A stretch of 6,091 nt of DNA from NORP309 sp964564165. Lineage in GTDB: Bacteria; Pseudomonadota; Gammaproteobacteria; Xanthomonadales; Marinicellaceae. The DNA is taken from NCBI GenBank assembly GCA_964564165.1, contig CAZLZZ010000187.1, positions 1-6,091 on the forward strand, given 5' to 3'. Below the pieces are notes generated by a model. That model was not told the origin of the DNA and did no database searches. It saw only the letters and a list, made by a program, of their open reading frames with translations. Below are positions 1 through 5,908 of the stretch, one piece after another. The number at the start of each line of letters is the position of its first letter. Position 1 is the stretch's first letter. The translations under genes were made by a program, and so were the position numbers.

Positions 1-250
1 GCCCGAATTCCTAAGTGTTGCAATGCTTCAACCTGATCTTGCATAGAGCGATTAAAGGTGAAATTACAATTCCTGTGCCATTGAGTATTAGCGATGGTAT
101 TTGGTAGCACATGGATTTACCGCCACCTGTTGGCATGAGAACCAAAACATCAGATTTTTCAGCCAATACAGTTTTTATAATGTCATGTTGGTGGTGTCTA
201 AATTCGGAATATCCAAACACATCTTTTAAAATTTGTTTTGCCTTTTCCAT
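1..250 (-). pseudogene. recQ: RecQ-type ATP-dependent DNA helicase, N-terminal part, frameshifted and cut by window edge
   Basis: RecQ is an SF2 3'-5' DNA helicase used in recombination and repair. The visible N-terminus carries the RecQ motif 0 region (FGYSEFRHHQ, residues 12-21), the Walker A/motif I loop MPTGGGKS (39-46) followed by CYQIP, and the start of motif Ia (ISPLIAL, 63-69). After Leu69 the frame reads into unrelated residues (CKIRLKHCNT) and a stop at 11-13. If one A is restored next to position 44 (CTA-ATG-CAA instead of CTA-TGC-AA), the frame continues as MQDQVEALQHLGIR to the window edge, which is what RecQ has here. So a single base is missing, either as a real mutation or as a draft error near a contig end. 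The ATG at 250 puts motif 0 about where it belongs; no good Shine-Dalgarno precedes it. The rest of the gene (helicase core, zinc-binding and HRDC regions) would lie outside the window. The family call is very secure; pseudogene status is not. Confidence 0.9.
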
Positions 251-275
251 AATCTTGATTGTTAAATAAAGTATT

Positions 276-305
276 ATTATAGCATTAAAATGTCAACTGT
301 GGGAA
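276..305 (-). promoter_or_regulatory. Possible sigma-70 promoter of recQ
   Basis: A perfect -10 hexamer TATAAT (281 down to 276) lies 25 bp before the recQ ATG. An 18-bp spacer separates it from a 4/6 match to the -35 consensus, TTCCCA (305-300). A perfect TTGACA also lies at 296-291, but only 9 bp from this -10; with 17-bp spacing it would pair only with the poor TACTTT. The region is AT-rich, so chance matches are likely. Confidence 0.35.
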
Positions 306-345
306 TAGTTGGTATTTTGTAGCCAATTAATAGAGATTCACTGAT

Positions 346-373
346 GAAAGCTAAAATACAAAGTTACGCTTTC
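346..373. repeat. Short inverted repeat GAAAGC/GCTTTC in the kinase-recQ spacer
   Basis: GAAAGC at 346-351 is the exact reverse complement of GCTTTC at 368-373, with a 16-nt spacer. Read on the minus strand, it is a possible weak hairpin downstream of the kinase gene. No T-tract follows directly on either strand, so it is not a convincing intrinsic terminator. The remainder of the 251-456 spacer shows no further gene. Confidence 0.25.
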
Positions 374-419
374 TTGTCAGTATTAACTTGTCGATTTGAT
401 TAGGTTCGGCTTGAACTGG

Positions 420-459
420 TTTTGATCTTATTTCATCTAATTTGATCTGATTTTATCTA
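420..459 (-). repeat. Four tandem 10-bp units, consensus NAGATNAAAT, spanning the kinase stop codon
   Basis: Read on the minus strand, four consecutive decamers are TAGATAAAAT (459-450), CAGATCAAAT (449-440), TAGATGAAAT (439-430) and AAGATCAAAA (429-420). The first three nucleotides of the first unit are the kinase stop codon TAG. A degenerate fifth copy (CAGTTCAAGC, 418-409) follows after one extra base. The A-runs recur every 10 bp, about one helical turn, as in intrinsically curved DNA. Function unknown. Confidence 0.8.
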
Positions 460-3075
460 GTTTGAGTCAAGTGCCACGCGAAAACCAATGCTGTTTAACC
501 GTTGCTCAATTTTTATCACACCACGACTTGCTGAACGTAAATCTTTAGGCGTATTACCGCCACTGCCACCTCTAACCACAAACTTCTTGCAGCCATTGGG
601 CTCCCAGGCTTGTCCATCTGAAGGAGCGCCATAATAATTGGGGTGCCAACAATCGGCAGTCCATTCCCAAACATTACCATGCATATCAAATAACCCGTAT
701 GTATTGGCAGGATAGTTTTTTATGTGATTTATTTTATTGTTGTCAATGCCAGTGTTACAACCGATACAACTTGCATTATTTACACCGATTTCATTTCCCC
801 AACTGTATTCTGTTGTGGTTCCGGCTCTGGCGGCATATTCCCATTCGGCTTCTGTTGGCAGGCGATATGTCTTTTTTGTAATGTCATTCAGCCATTTGAG
901 AAATTGTTGTATGTCTTGATAATTAACCCGCATAACAGCAAAATCACCTCTGCCAAGGCCGTCATCCTGGGGGCTGTGTGAACAAATCCCGTCCTCAACA
1001 CATCCGTCCCATTGTTTAAAGGTGACTTCTGTTTTGCTGAGTATAAACTCTTCAATCTCAACATTGTGCCTGGGCTGTTCATTGGTTTTGCCATTTAAGC
1101 TGCCCATCATAAAATTACCAGCAGGTATGACAATCATAGCAGGGCATATAGGGCAGTCTTGAAAGGCTTCACCCAATAGTCTTCCTGGCCACTTTGCTTC
1201 TGATTTCAACTGAAACAACAAAGTGTTGCTGGGCAAACCTGTTTGTGCTGTCTTTTTTAACTTCTGATAGGCGGCAATCATTTTTTTCAAGGGTTTAGTC
1301 ATTTTGCCATCTATTGATATGTCCTTAAATTTTAAACGTTGAAACTGAGTTTGAATATCCTTGATTAATTGCGTTTTCTCAATGCCAATTTGCTTCATTC
1401 TCGTTTCTTGTTGTTGTTTGGTTTTTTGAGCAATTTCTGCGTCTAATATTTTTTGTTTTTTTGTTTTTTGTAACCGAGCCACATCTTCTGCAAGTTTGTT
1501 GCCGGCATCAATCTTGATTTGTTGTTCCAAAGCGGTTATTTCTTTTTTTGCATTACTTACATACAATCCTTTGTTGTGTTTTGATAAATATTGTTGGTAT
1601 GCAGTTTTGGTATGGCCACTCTTGGCTTTTTGCCAGTCTTTATTGTCAATGGTTGTGATTCTATCTTCTAATGCTGTAAGTAAGATGGAGTCAACTGTTC
1701 CTGTAATGATTAACTGTTGCTTTGTTTCAAAATCTTTTATGCTTTCTACGGTTCGGGCATTTTTTTCCCCATCTTCAGTGACGGTGTATCCCAGTTGGTT
1801 GAGAAATTGTTGCGCTTTTAGAATACTGTTACTATTTATTTGAATATTGGGTTTTTTATCTTCTAATTTTGGTTTATCTTGTGCGGTGATTTCGTCCGTT
1901 CTCTGCTCGTTTTTATCAACAAATATAGCAAATATAGAAGTATGTCCCTGTTGTTTTAAATAATAGTCATAAGCAAATAAGCCCAGTGCAATAAGGATAA
2001 CAATCAACAAAGTCATGATGAAAAAGCTCGAACCTTTTTTTTCGGCATTATTGTCATGTTTGAAATATTCTTGATTAATTGTGGTAAAGTTATTAGCATT
2101 AGAGATGGGGTGTGCAGAGATGGTTTGGGGTATGACCAGTTTTTTATGTGTTCCTGTGTGTTTATTGGCATAAATGGGTGTATCTGAATTTTCATTTGCA
2201 GAATTAAACTTTTTTTGAATATTGTGTTTTTCCCAAGAAGAAGACCATTCGGACAAGTTTTGGGGTCGGTCTTCGATTTGTAGTTGTAAACCAGAATCAA
2301 TGGATGCTAAGAATGGGCTTGAGTCGATTTTATCTGCCAGTTTTACGATGGTGTCTTCATGCAGTCTATTCATGATATCAGGCGGTCGTATACCCGTAAG
2401 GCATAAATATGAAACAGCAGACAATGAATAAATATCTGACCAAGGGCCAATATTTCCACTGCTGCTGTATTGTTCAAGAGGTGCATATCCAGGTGTAAGT
2501 ATGGTTGTTACTTTCCGGCTTTTGGTTCCTATGGCTTGTCTAGCAGCACCAAAATCAATCAATACAGGTGTATCATCAGCCCGGAACATGATGTTGTCGG
2601 GTTTAATATCGCGGTGTAAAATTCCATCGTTATGCACCAATTGTAAGCCGTTAACTAGTGAAGACATGATTTTTACAAGTGTTTTTTCATCCATGCCTAC
2701 ATTCTTAGATATGCGGTCGATTAAACAACCGCCTTCGCAATACTCCATGACTATATAAGCAGTACCATTTGCTTTAAAGAAGCGGTAAATTCTGACAATA
2801 TTGGTGTCTTCGTATTTTGCCAAGGTTTTGGCTTCATTTAGAAAAGCGTTTAGCCCCCAGTTGTATACTTTTTTTGAAGATTCACTAGATGCCAAAATTT
2901 TTGAATAATTTTCACGAACAGCATGCTCTCTTGGCATATACTCCTTGATGGCTACTAATTTTTCTAAATGGGTATCAAATGCCAGGTACGTCAAACCAAA
3001 ACCCCCTTCTCCCAGGAGTTTTTCAATGCGGTATTCTAGTAGCGTATAGCCTTTTTTTAATGCATGTAGTGACAT
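457..3075 (-). CDS. Membrane-spanning Ser/Thr protein kinase with peptidoglycan-binding-like modules and C-terminal FGE-sulfatase (C-type-lectin fold) domain
   Basis: This 872-residue protein has an N-terminal Hanks-type kinase (about 15-285): glycine loop GEGGFG (22-27), VAIK lysine K44, likely alpha-C Glu81, HRDIKPDN (154-161), DFG (174-176) and APLEQY (198-203) in place of the usual APE. All key catalytic residues are present, so it should phosphorylate Ser/Thr in the cytoplasm. A linker leads to one membrane helix (about 350-370). The outer part holds a PG_binding_1-like module (about 414-470), a short helical repeat (about 480-513), a Lys/Gln-rich coiled coil (about 513-575), a second degenerate PG_binding_1-like module (about 564-624) and an FGE-sulfatase/SUMF1 domain (about 640-870; IPAGNFMMGS, RLPTEAEWEYAARAG, YGLFDMHGNVWEW, RGGS...IGFRVA). 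The active-site Cys pair of formylglycine-generating enzymes is missing, so this domain is probably a binding module. Eight Cys (641/644, 692/698, 770/773, 809/829) suggest disulfides outside the cytoplasm. The ATG fits the family's start (residues 8-17, KKGYTLLEYR), though no clear ribosome-binding site precedes it. glyS ends 80 bp upstream. Ligand and substrates are unknown. Confidence 0.93.
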   Translation of the reverse strand: MSLHALKKGYTLLEYRIEKLLGEGGFGLTYLAFDTHLEKLVAIKEYMPREHAVRENYSKILASSESSKKVYNWGLNAFLNEAKTLAKYEDTNIVRIYRFFKANGTAYIVMEYCEGGCLIDRISKNVGMDEKTLVKIMSSLVNGLQLVHNDGILHRDIKPDNIMFRADDTPVLIDFGAARQAIGTKSRKVTTILTPGYAPLEQYSSSGNIGPWSDIYSLSAVSYLCLTGIRPPDIMNRLHEDTIVKLADKIDSSPFLASIDSGLQLQIEDRPQNLSEWSSSWEKHNIQKKFNSANENSDTPIYANKHTGTHKKLVIPQTISAHPISNANNFTTINQEYFKHDNNAEKKGSSFFIMTLLIVILIALGLFAYDYYLKQQGHTSIFAIFVDKNEQRTDEITAQDKPKLEDKKPNIQINSNSILKAQQFLNQLGYTVTEDGEKNARTVESIKDFETKQQLIITGTVDSILLTALEDRITTIDNKDWQKAKSGHTKTAYQQYLSKHNKGLYVSNAKKEITALEQQIKIDAGNKLAEDVARLQKTKKQKILDAEIAQKTKQQQETRMKQIGIEKTQLIKDIQTQFQRLKFKDISIDGKMTKPLKKMIAAYQKLKKTAQTGLPSNTLLFQLKSEAKWPGRLLGEAFQDCPICPAMIVIPAGNFMMGSLNGKTNEQPRHNVEIEEFILSKTEVTFKQWDGCVEDGICSHSPQDDGLGRGDFAVMRVNYQDIQQFLKWLNDITKKTYRLPTEAEWEYAARAGTTTEYSWGNEIGVNNASCIGCNTGIDNNKINHIKNYPANTYGLFDMHGNVWEWTADCWHPNYYGAPSDGQAWEPNGCKKFVVRGGSGGNTPKDLRSASRGVIKIEQRLNSIGFRVALDSN

Positions 3076-3094
3076 ATTGCAGTTGTTACGAACA

Positions 3095-3100
3095 ATTATA
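3095..3100 (-). promoter_or_regulatory. Possible -10 element for the kinase gene
   Basis: TATAAT occurs in the 80-bp glyS-kinase spacer, 19 bp before the kinase ATG. No -35-like hexamer lies 16-18 bp upstream (AGGTGC and its neighbours), and a start here would leave a leader of only about a dozen bases without a Shine-Dalgarno. The kinase could have its own weak promoter or be read through from glyQS; the sequence does not decide. Confidence 0.3.
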
Positions 3101-3117
3101 AATATTCTTTTATGATA

Positions 3118-3139
3118 GCACCTTTAATGAATAAAGTGC
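3118..3139 (-). other. Imperfect hairpin between glyS and the kinase gene
   Basis: On the minus strand, GCAC-TTTA and TAAA-(G)-GTGC can pair as an 8-bp stem with one bulged G and a 6-nt loop, 17 bp after the glyS stop. No U-tract follows (TATCATAAAAG), so it is not a standard intrinsic terminator. It could be a weak attenuating or mRNA-end structure, or chance. Confidence 0.25.
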
Positions 3140-3155
3140 AGAAATAATGGTTTCG

Positions 3156-4895
3156 TTAGATTTCTAATACGGAAATATCAGCAATAGCCATAAACAAGCC
3201 ATTCAATTGTTTCAATATCGACAAGCGATTTAGCCTGGTTGCTTCGTCCTCACTGTTGACCATAACATTGTTGAAAAAATTATCAACAGGTCCAGCTAAT
3301 GAAGAAAGATGCTTGAATGCTGCATTGTATTGTTGTTGTTCCACCTCTTGCAAAAACCTTCTTTTTATTGATTCTATGGCTCCCAACAGGTTTTTTTCTT
3401 GTTCTTGTTCCAATAATCGTATGATAACGGCTTCAGGAATAGAGTCTGTTGATTTCTTTAAAATATTGCTAATACGTTTGTTGGCAGCTGCTAGGGCAGG
3501 GGCAGAGGTGTCTTGTTTGAATGTTTCGCAAGCTCTAATGCGTTGATCGAAATCTGCCAAATTTGCTGGGTTTACTGCCAAAACAGCATCCACTGTGTCA
3601 TGACTGATACCTTGTTCCAAATAGCTGTGTTTAAGCCTTTGATTGATGAAGACTTGAATTTCTGATTGTAGTTGTTTTCTATCCAAAGACTCAATTTGAA
3701 TTTGATTCAAACTGATTTCTATGAGTTGATAGATATTTATCGGCAATTTAGATTCTTGTAAAATCCTGATGACTCCTAAAGCTGCTCTGCGCAAAGCAAA
3801 TGGGTCTTTGTTGCCAGTAGGCTTTTTTCCGACTGCAAATATGCCACACAATGTGTCTATTTTATCTGCCATTGACAAGACTTGAGCCAGTGGCGTTTGT
3901 GGAATGGTGTCGCCTGAAAACGCCGGTTTATATTGTTCTGTAATTGCCAAGGACACATCAGGGTTTTCACCTTGGGCTGTTGCATAATATCCACCCATGA
4001 TGCCCTGCAAATCAGGGAATTCGCCAACCATATCGGTGACCAAGTCGCATTTCATCAACATTGCTGCGCGGTCAGTTAGAGAGGGCTCCAAGCCCAACTG
4101 GCTGCCCAATTGAAACATAATTTTTTTTACTCGGTTACACTTGTCTCCAATAGAGCCGAGTTGTTTTTCAAAGGTCATTTTTTCAAGCATGTGAAAATTG
4201 CTTTCGAGCGATTGTTTCTGATCTTGTTCCCAAAAAAACCGAGCATCTGCCAAACGCGGAGTAATAACTTTTTCAAAGCCTTTAATCACTAATGATTTAT
4301 CTTTAGAGTTGATATTGGCGAATGCTACAAAATTGGGCATTAAGTTGTTATCATCATCAAAAATCGGAAAATACTTCTGGTGCTTTTGCATGGATGAAAT
4401 AAGCGCTTCGCTAGGAACTTGCAAAAAATCTTCNNNNNNNNNNNNNNNNNNNNNNNNNNNNNNNNNNNNNNNNNNNNNNNNNNNNNNNNNNNNNNNNNNN
4501 NNNNNNNNNNNNNNNNNNNNNNNNNNNNNNNNNTCAATGTTAAAAACCAACCATTCTCCTTTGTCTGTTTTTAAAGTTTGTAAATCTGAAACTTCGGCAT
4601 TGACCGATTTTGCAAAACCAATGGCAGCAGGTTTAGGATTTCCTCGCTCATCAAAGGCCGCTACAACGGCTGGCCCGCGTCTTTGGATGGTTTTATCGGC
4701 TTGACCTGGGTCTATGTTATTCAAGATAAAAGCCAACCTTCTAGGCGAAGCAAACCAACGGCTGTTGTCTTTATCAAAACCAATGCCAGCTTTGTCTAAT
4801 TCGGCCACTACACCATTATAAAGACTGCTTGCCAAATTGTTTAATGTTTTTGGTGGTAACTCTTCTGTGCCTAGTTCAAATAAGATATTGCTCAT
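3156..4895 (-). CDS. glyS: Glycyl-tRNA synthetase beta subunit, interrupted by an assembly gap
   Basis: This is the beta chain of the bacterial alpha2beta2 glycyl-tRNA synthetase, which charges tRNA-Gly in the cytoplasm; beta mainly handles tRNA recognition. Recognised from the N-terminal ELGTEELPPK (residues 7-16), WFASPRRLAF, RRGPAVVAAFDERGNPKPAA and DKGEWL before the gap. After the gap come MQKHQKYFPIF, RLADARFFWEQD, KCDLVTDMVGEFPDLQGIMG, MADKIDTL, DPFALRRAALGV, the C-terminal LAAANKRISNILKKS, and the DALR-type anticodon-binding end (GPVDNFFNNVMV...RLNRLSILKQL...IADISVLE). The apparent 579 residues include 34 unknown ones. Against the E. coli protein (689 residues, from memory), roughly 145 residues belong where only 34 placeholders stand, so the gap hides about 110 more. 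The flanks are in the same frame, which suggests an intact gene. The ATG overlaps the glyQ stop by 4 bp, with GGAG 7 nt before it, and ELGTEELPP sits at the normal distance from the start. Confidence 0.96.
   Translation of the reverse strand: MSNILFELGTEELPPKTLNNLASSLYNGVVAELDKAGIGFDKDNSRWFASPRRLAFILNNIDPGQADKTIQRRGPAVVAAFDERGNPKPAAIGFAKSVNAEVSDLQTLKTDKGEWLVFNIXXXXXXXXXXXXXXXXXXXXXXXXXXXXXXXXXXEDFLQVPSEALISSMQKHQKYFPIFDDDNNLMPNFVAFANINSKDKSLVIKGFEKVITPRLADARFFWEQDQKQSLESNFHMLEKMTFEKQLGSIGDKCNRVKKIMFQLGSQLGLEPSLTDRAAMLMKCDLVTDMVGEFPDLQGIMGGYYATAQGENPDVSLAITEQYKPAFSGDTIPQTPLAQVLSMADKIDTLCGIFAVGKKPTGNKDPFALRRAALGVIRILQESKLPINIYQLIEISLNQIQIESLDRKQLQSEIQVFINQRLKHSYLEQGISHDTVDAVLAVNPANLADFDQRIRACETFKQDTSAPALAAANKRISNILKKSTDSIPEAVIIRLLEQEQEKNLLGAIESIKRRFLQEVEQQQYNAAFKHLSSLAGPVDNFFNNVMVNSEDEATRLNRLSILKQLNGLFMAIADISVLEI
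4434..4533. other. Assembly gap, exactly 100 N, inside glyS
   Basis: One hundred N is a conventional placeholder for a gap of unknown length. It replaces codons 121-154 of the apparent glyS reading frame. Alignment by eye to E. coli GlyS suggests that the true missing sequence is about 440 bp. All coordinates to its right would shift accordingly in a closed genome. Confidence 0.97.
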
Positions 4896-4906
4896 GAATT
4901 TTCTCC
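4892..4906 (-). promoter_or_regulatory. glyQ/glyS ATGA overlap with glyS ribosome-binding site
   Basis: The glyQ TGA (4894-4892) overlaps the glyS ATG (4895-4893) as ATGA. GGAG at 4906-4903, within the last glyQ codons, is 7 nt from the start and is the clearest Shine-Dalgarno in the window. This arrangement favours translational coupling, which helps make the two subunits in equal amounts. Confidence 0.75.
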
Positions 4907-5806
4907 ATCCTTGTCGTTGGGGGTGTTATTGCAGCCAGGGAAGCCTAAAACCTCACGACTCGCATAATACATTTCAGCCACAGCTTTTGACATGGTTCGC
5001 ACGCGTAAAATATATTGTTGTCTTTCTGTCACGCTAATGGCCTTGCGAGCATCCAGTAAGTTAAAATAATGGGAAGCTTTTAAAGCCTTTTCATAAGCGG
5101 GTAGCGGCAATTTTGCTTCAATTAATTTTAGACACTCGCTTTCGCAATTGTTAAAATCTTCTAAACAAATTTCAACATTGGCATGTTCAAAATTATAAGT
5201 CGATTGCTCCACCTCATTCTGATGAAAGACATCGCCATAAGTGACTGTACCATTGGGCGTTTCTGCCCATATTAGGTCGTAAATACTGTCTTTTTCTTGT
5301 AAATACATCGCCAGGCGCTCTAAACCATAGGTGATTTCACCCATTACTGGCTTGCATTCCAAGCCGCCGACTTGTTGAAAGTAAGTAAACTGTGTGACCT
5401 CCATGCCATTAAGCCAAACTTCCCAACCCAAGCCCCAAGCACCAAGGGTAGGGGATTCCCAATTGTCTTCAAGAAAACGAATATCGTGCAATAAAGTATC
5501 AATGCCCAGTTCTTTCAATGATTCTAAATACAGTTCTTGAATATTGTCAGGTGAGGGTTTTAGCACCACTTGAAATTGGTAATAATGTTGCAACCTATTG
5601 GGGTTTTCACCATAACGGCCATCAGTTGGACGGCGACAAGGTTGTACATAAGCACAGTTCCAAGGCTCAGGCCCTATTGAGCGCAAAAATGTGGCTGGAT
5701 GAAAAGTGCCTGCGCCCACTTCGATATCCAAAGGCTGTACAATAACACAACCGTTCTTAGCCCAAAATTCTTGTAATTTTAAAATGATTTCCTGAAACGT
5801 CAACAT
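4892..5806 (-). CDS. glyQ: Glycyl-tRNA synthetase alpha subunit
   Basis: This is the alpha chain of alpha2beta2 glycyl-tRNA synthetase. It carries the class II catalytic core that makes glycyl-adenylate and transfers glycine to tRNA-Gly together with GlyS. The 304 residues match the usual length (E. coli about 303). Near-invariant blocks are present: FQEIILKLQEFWAKNGC, QPLDIEVGAGTFHP, YVQPCRRPTDGRYGENPNRL with QHYYQFQVVLKPSPDNIQELY (about 53-93), HDIRFLEDNWESPTLGAWGL, GWEVWLNGMEVTQFTYFQQV, GGLECKPVMGEITYGLERLA, YGDVFHQNEVEQSTYNFEHA and LLDARKAISVTERQQYILRV. The start at 5806 is the first possible one: upstream in frame there is no ATG/GTG/TTG before a stop codon, and the MLTFQEI start aligns with the family. 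No strong Shine-Dalgarno is seen. It is the first gene of the glyQS operon, transcribed from the promoter at 5838-5866. Confidence 0.98.
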   Translation of the reverse strand: MLTFQEIILKLQEFWAKNGCVIVQPLDIEVGAGTFHPATFLRSIGPEPWNCAYVQPCRRPTDGRYGENPNRLQHYYQFQVVLKPSPDNIQELYLESLKELGIDTLLHDIRFLEDNWESPTLGAWGLGWEVWLNGMEVTQFTYFQQVGGLECKPVMGEITYGLERLAMYLQEKDSIYDLIWAETPNGTVTYGDVFHQNEVEQSTYNFEHANVEICLEDFNNCESECLKLIEAKLPLPAYEKALKASHYFNLLDARKAISVTERQQYILRVRTMSKAVAEMYYASREVLGFPGCNNTPNDKDGENS

Positions 5807-5837
5807 AGAGTTTTCAATAGTTTTAACAAAGCAGTCG

Positions 5838-5866
5838 ATTATAAGGGATTAATTGAAAATTGTTAA
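5838..5866 (-). promoter_or_regulatory. Sigma-70 promoter of glyQS
   Basis: -35 TTAACA (5866-5861, 5/6 match), a 17-bp spacer and -10 TATAAT (5843-5838, perfect). The predicted start, near 5831, gives a leader of about 25 nt before the glyQ ATG. Spacing and position are ideal, and this is the best promoter in the window. The -35 hexamer lies within the right part of the first 21-bp repeat unit. Confidence 0.75.
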
Positions 5867-5890
5867 TGGTTAATTGTGAATTGTTAATTA
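5849..5890. repeat. Two tandem imperfect 21-bp repeats upstream of glyQ
   Basis: Unit 1 (5849-5869) and unit 2 (5870-5890) share the pattern TTAATTGNNAATTGTTAAT plus two variable bases, identical at 17 of 21 positions. Both contain TGTTAA, which on the minus strand is TTAACA. The copy in unit 1 serves as the glyQ -35; the copy in unit 2 is the same hexamer 21 bp further upstream. Simple AT-rich repeats of this look occur in many genomes, so function is not implied. Confidence 0.8.
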
Positions 5891-5902
5891 AGTATGTATA
5901 AG
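5874..5902 (+). promoter_or_regulatory. Possible plus-strand promoter divergent from glyQ
   Basis: TTGTGA (5874-5879, 4/6), a 17-bp spacer and TATAAG (5897-5902, 5/6) would start transcription near 5909, away from glyQ. It is back to back with the glyQ promoter. This is AT-rich sequence, where matches of this quality arise by chance; it gains some weight from the terminator-like hairpin at 6018-6039. Confidence 0.3.
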
Positions 5903-5908
5903 CAACTA

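Noticed and set aside
724..981. Plus-strand ORFs of 60-85 codons opposite the FGE domain (699-881, 724-981, 737-919)
   Set aside because: They are antisense shadows of the kinase-FGE gene, with Cys/Phe-rich composition typical of the complement of coding DNA and no recognisable domain.
640..1160. Active formylglycine-generating enzyme or EgtB-type iron enzyme
   Set aside because: The C-terminal catalytic Cys pair is absent, as is an EgtB-like HX3HXE motif, and no sulfatase lies nearby; automated names such as 'SUMF1/EgtB/PvdO family' would overstate function.
1449..1470. T6-G-T7-G-T6-G run on the plus strand
   Set aside because: It looked like a terminator or micro-repeat but is simply Lys/Gln codons of the coiled coil (QKTKKQKI) on the minus strand; no stem precedes it.
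1496..1843. Plus-strand ORF of 115 codons
   Set aside because: It is antisense to the coiled-coil and PG_binding part of the kinase gene. Its composition reflects the complement of Lys/Gln-rich coding sequence; no domain or ribosome-binding site.
2013..2300. Minus-strand ORF of 95 codons in another frame of the kinase gene
   Set aside because: It is not a gene: an overlapping-frame shadow in the low-complexity linker. Only its stop matters, because it ends the product if the A8 tract loses one base.
4309..4704. Plus-strand ORF of 131 codons through the N block
   Set aside because: Its length comes from reading N as open frame, and it is antisense to glyS.
5518..5745. Plus-strand ORF of 75 codons opposite glyQ
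   Set aside because: Antisense shadow of a highly conserved gene; no independent evidence.
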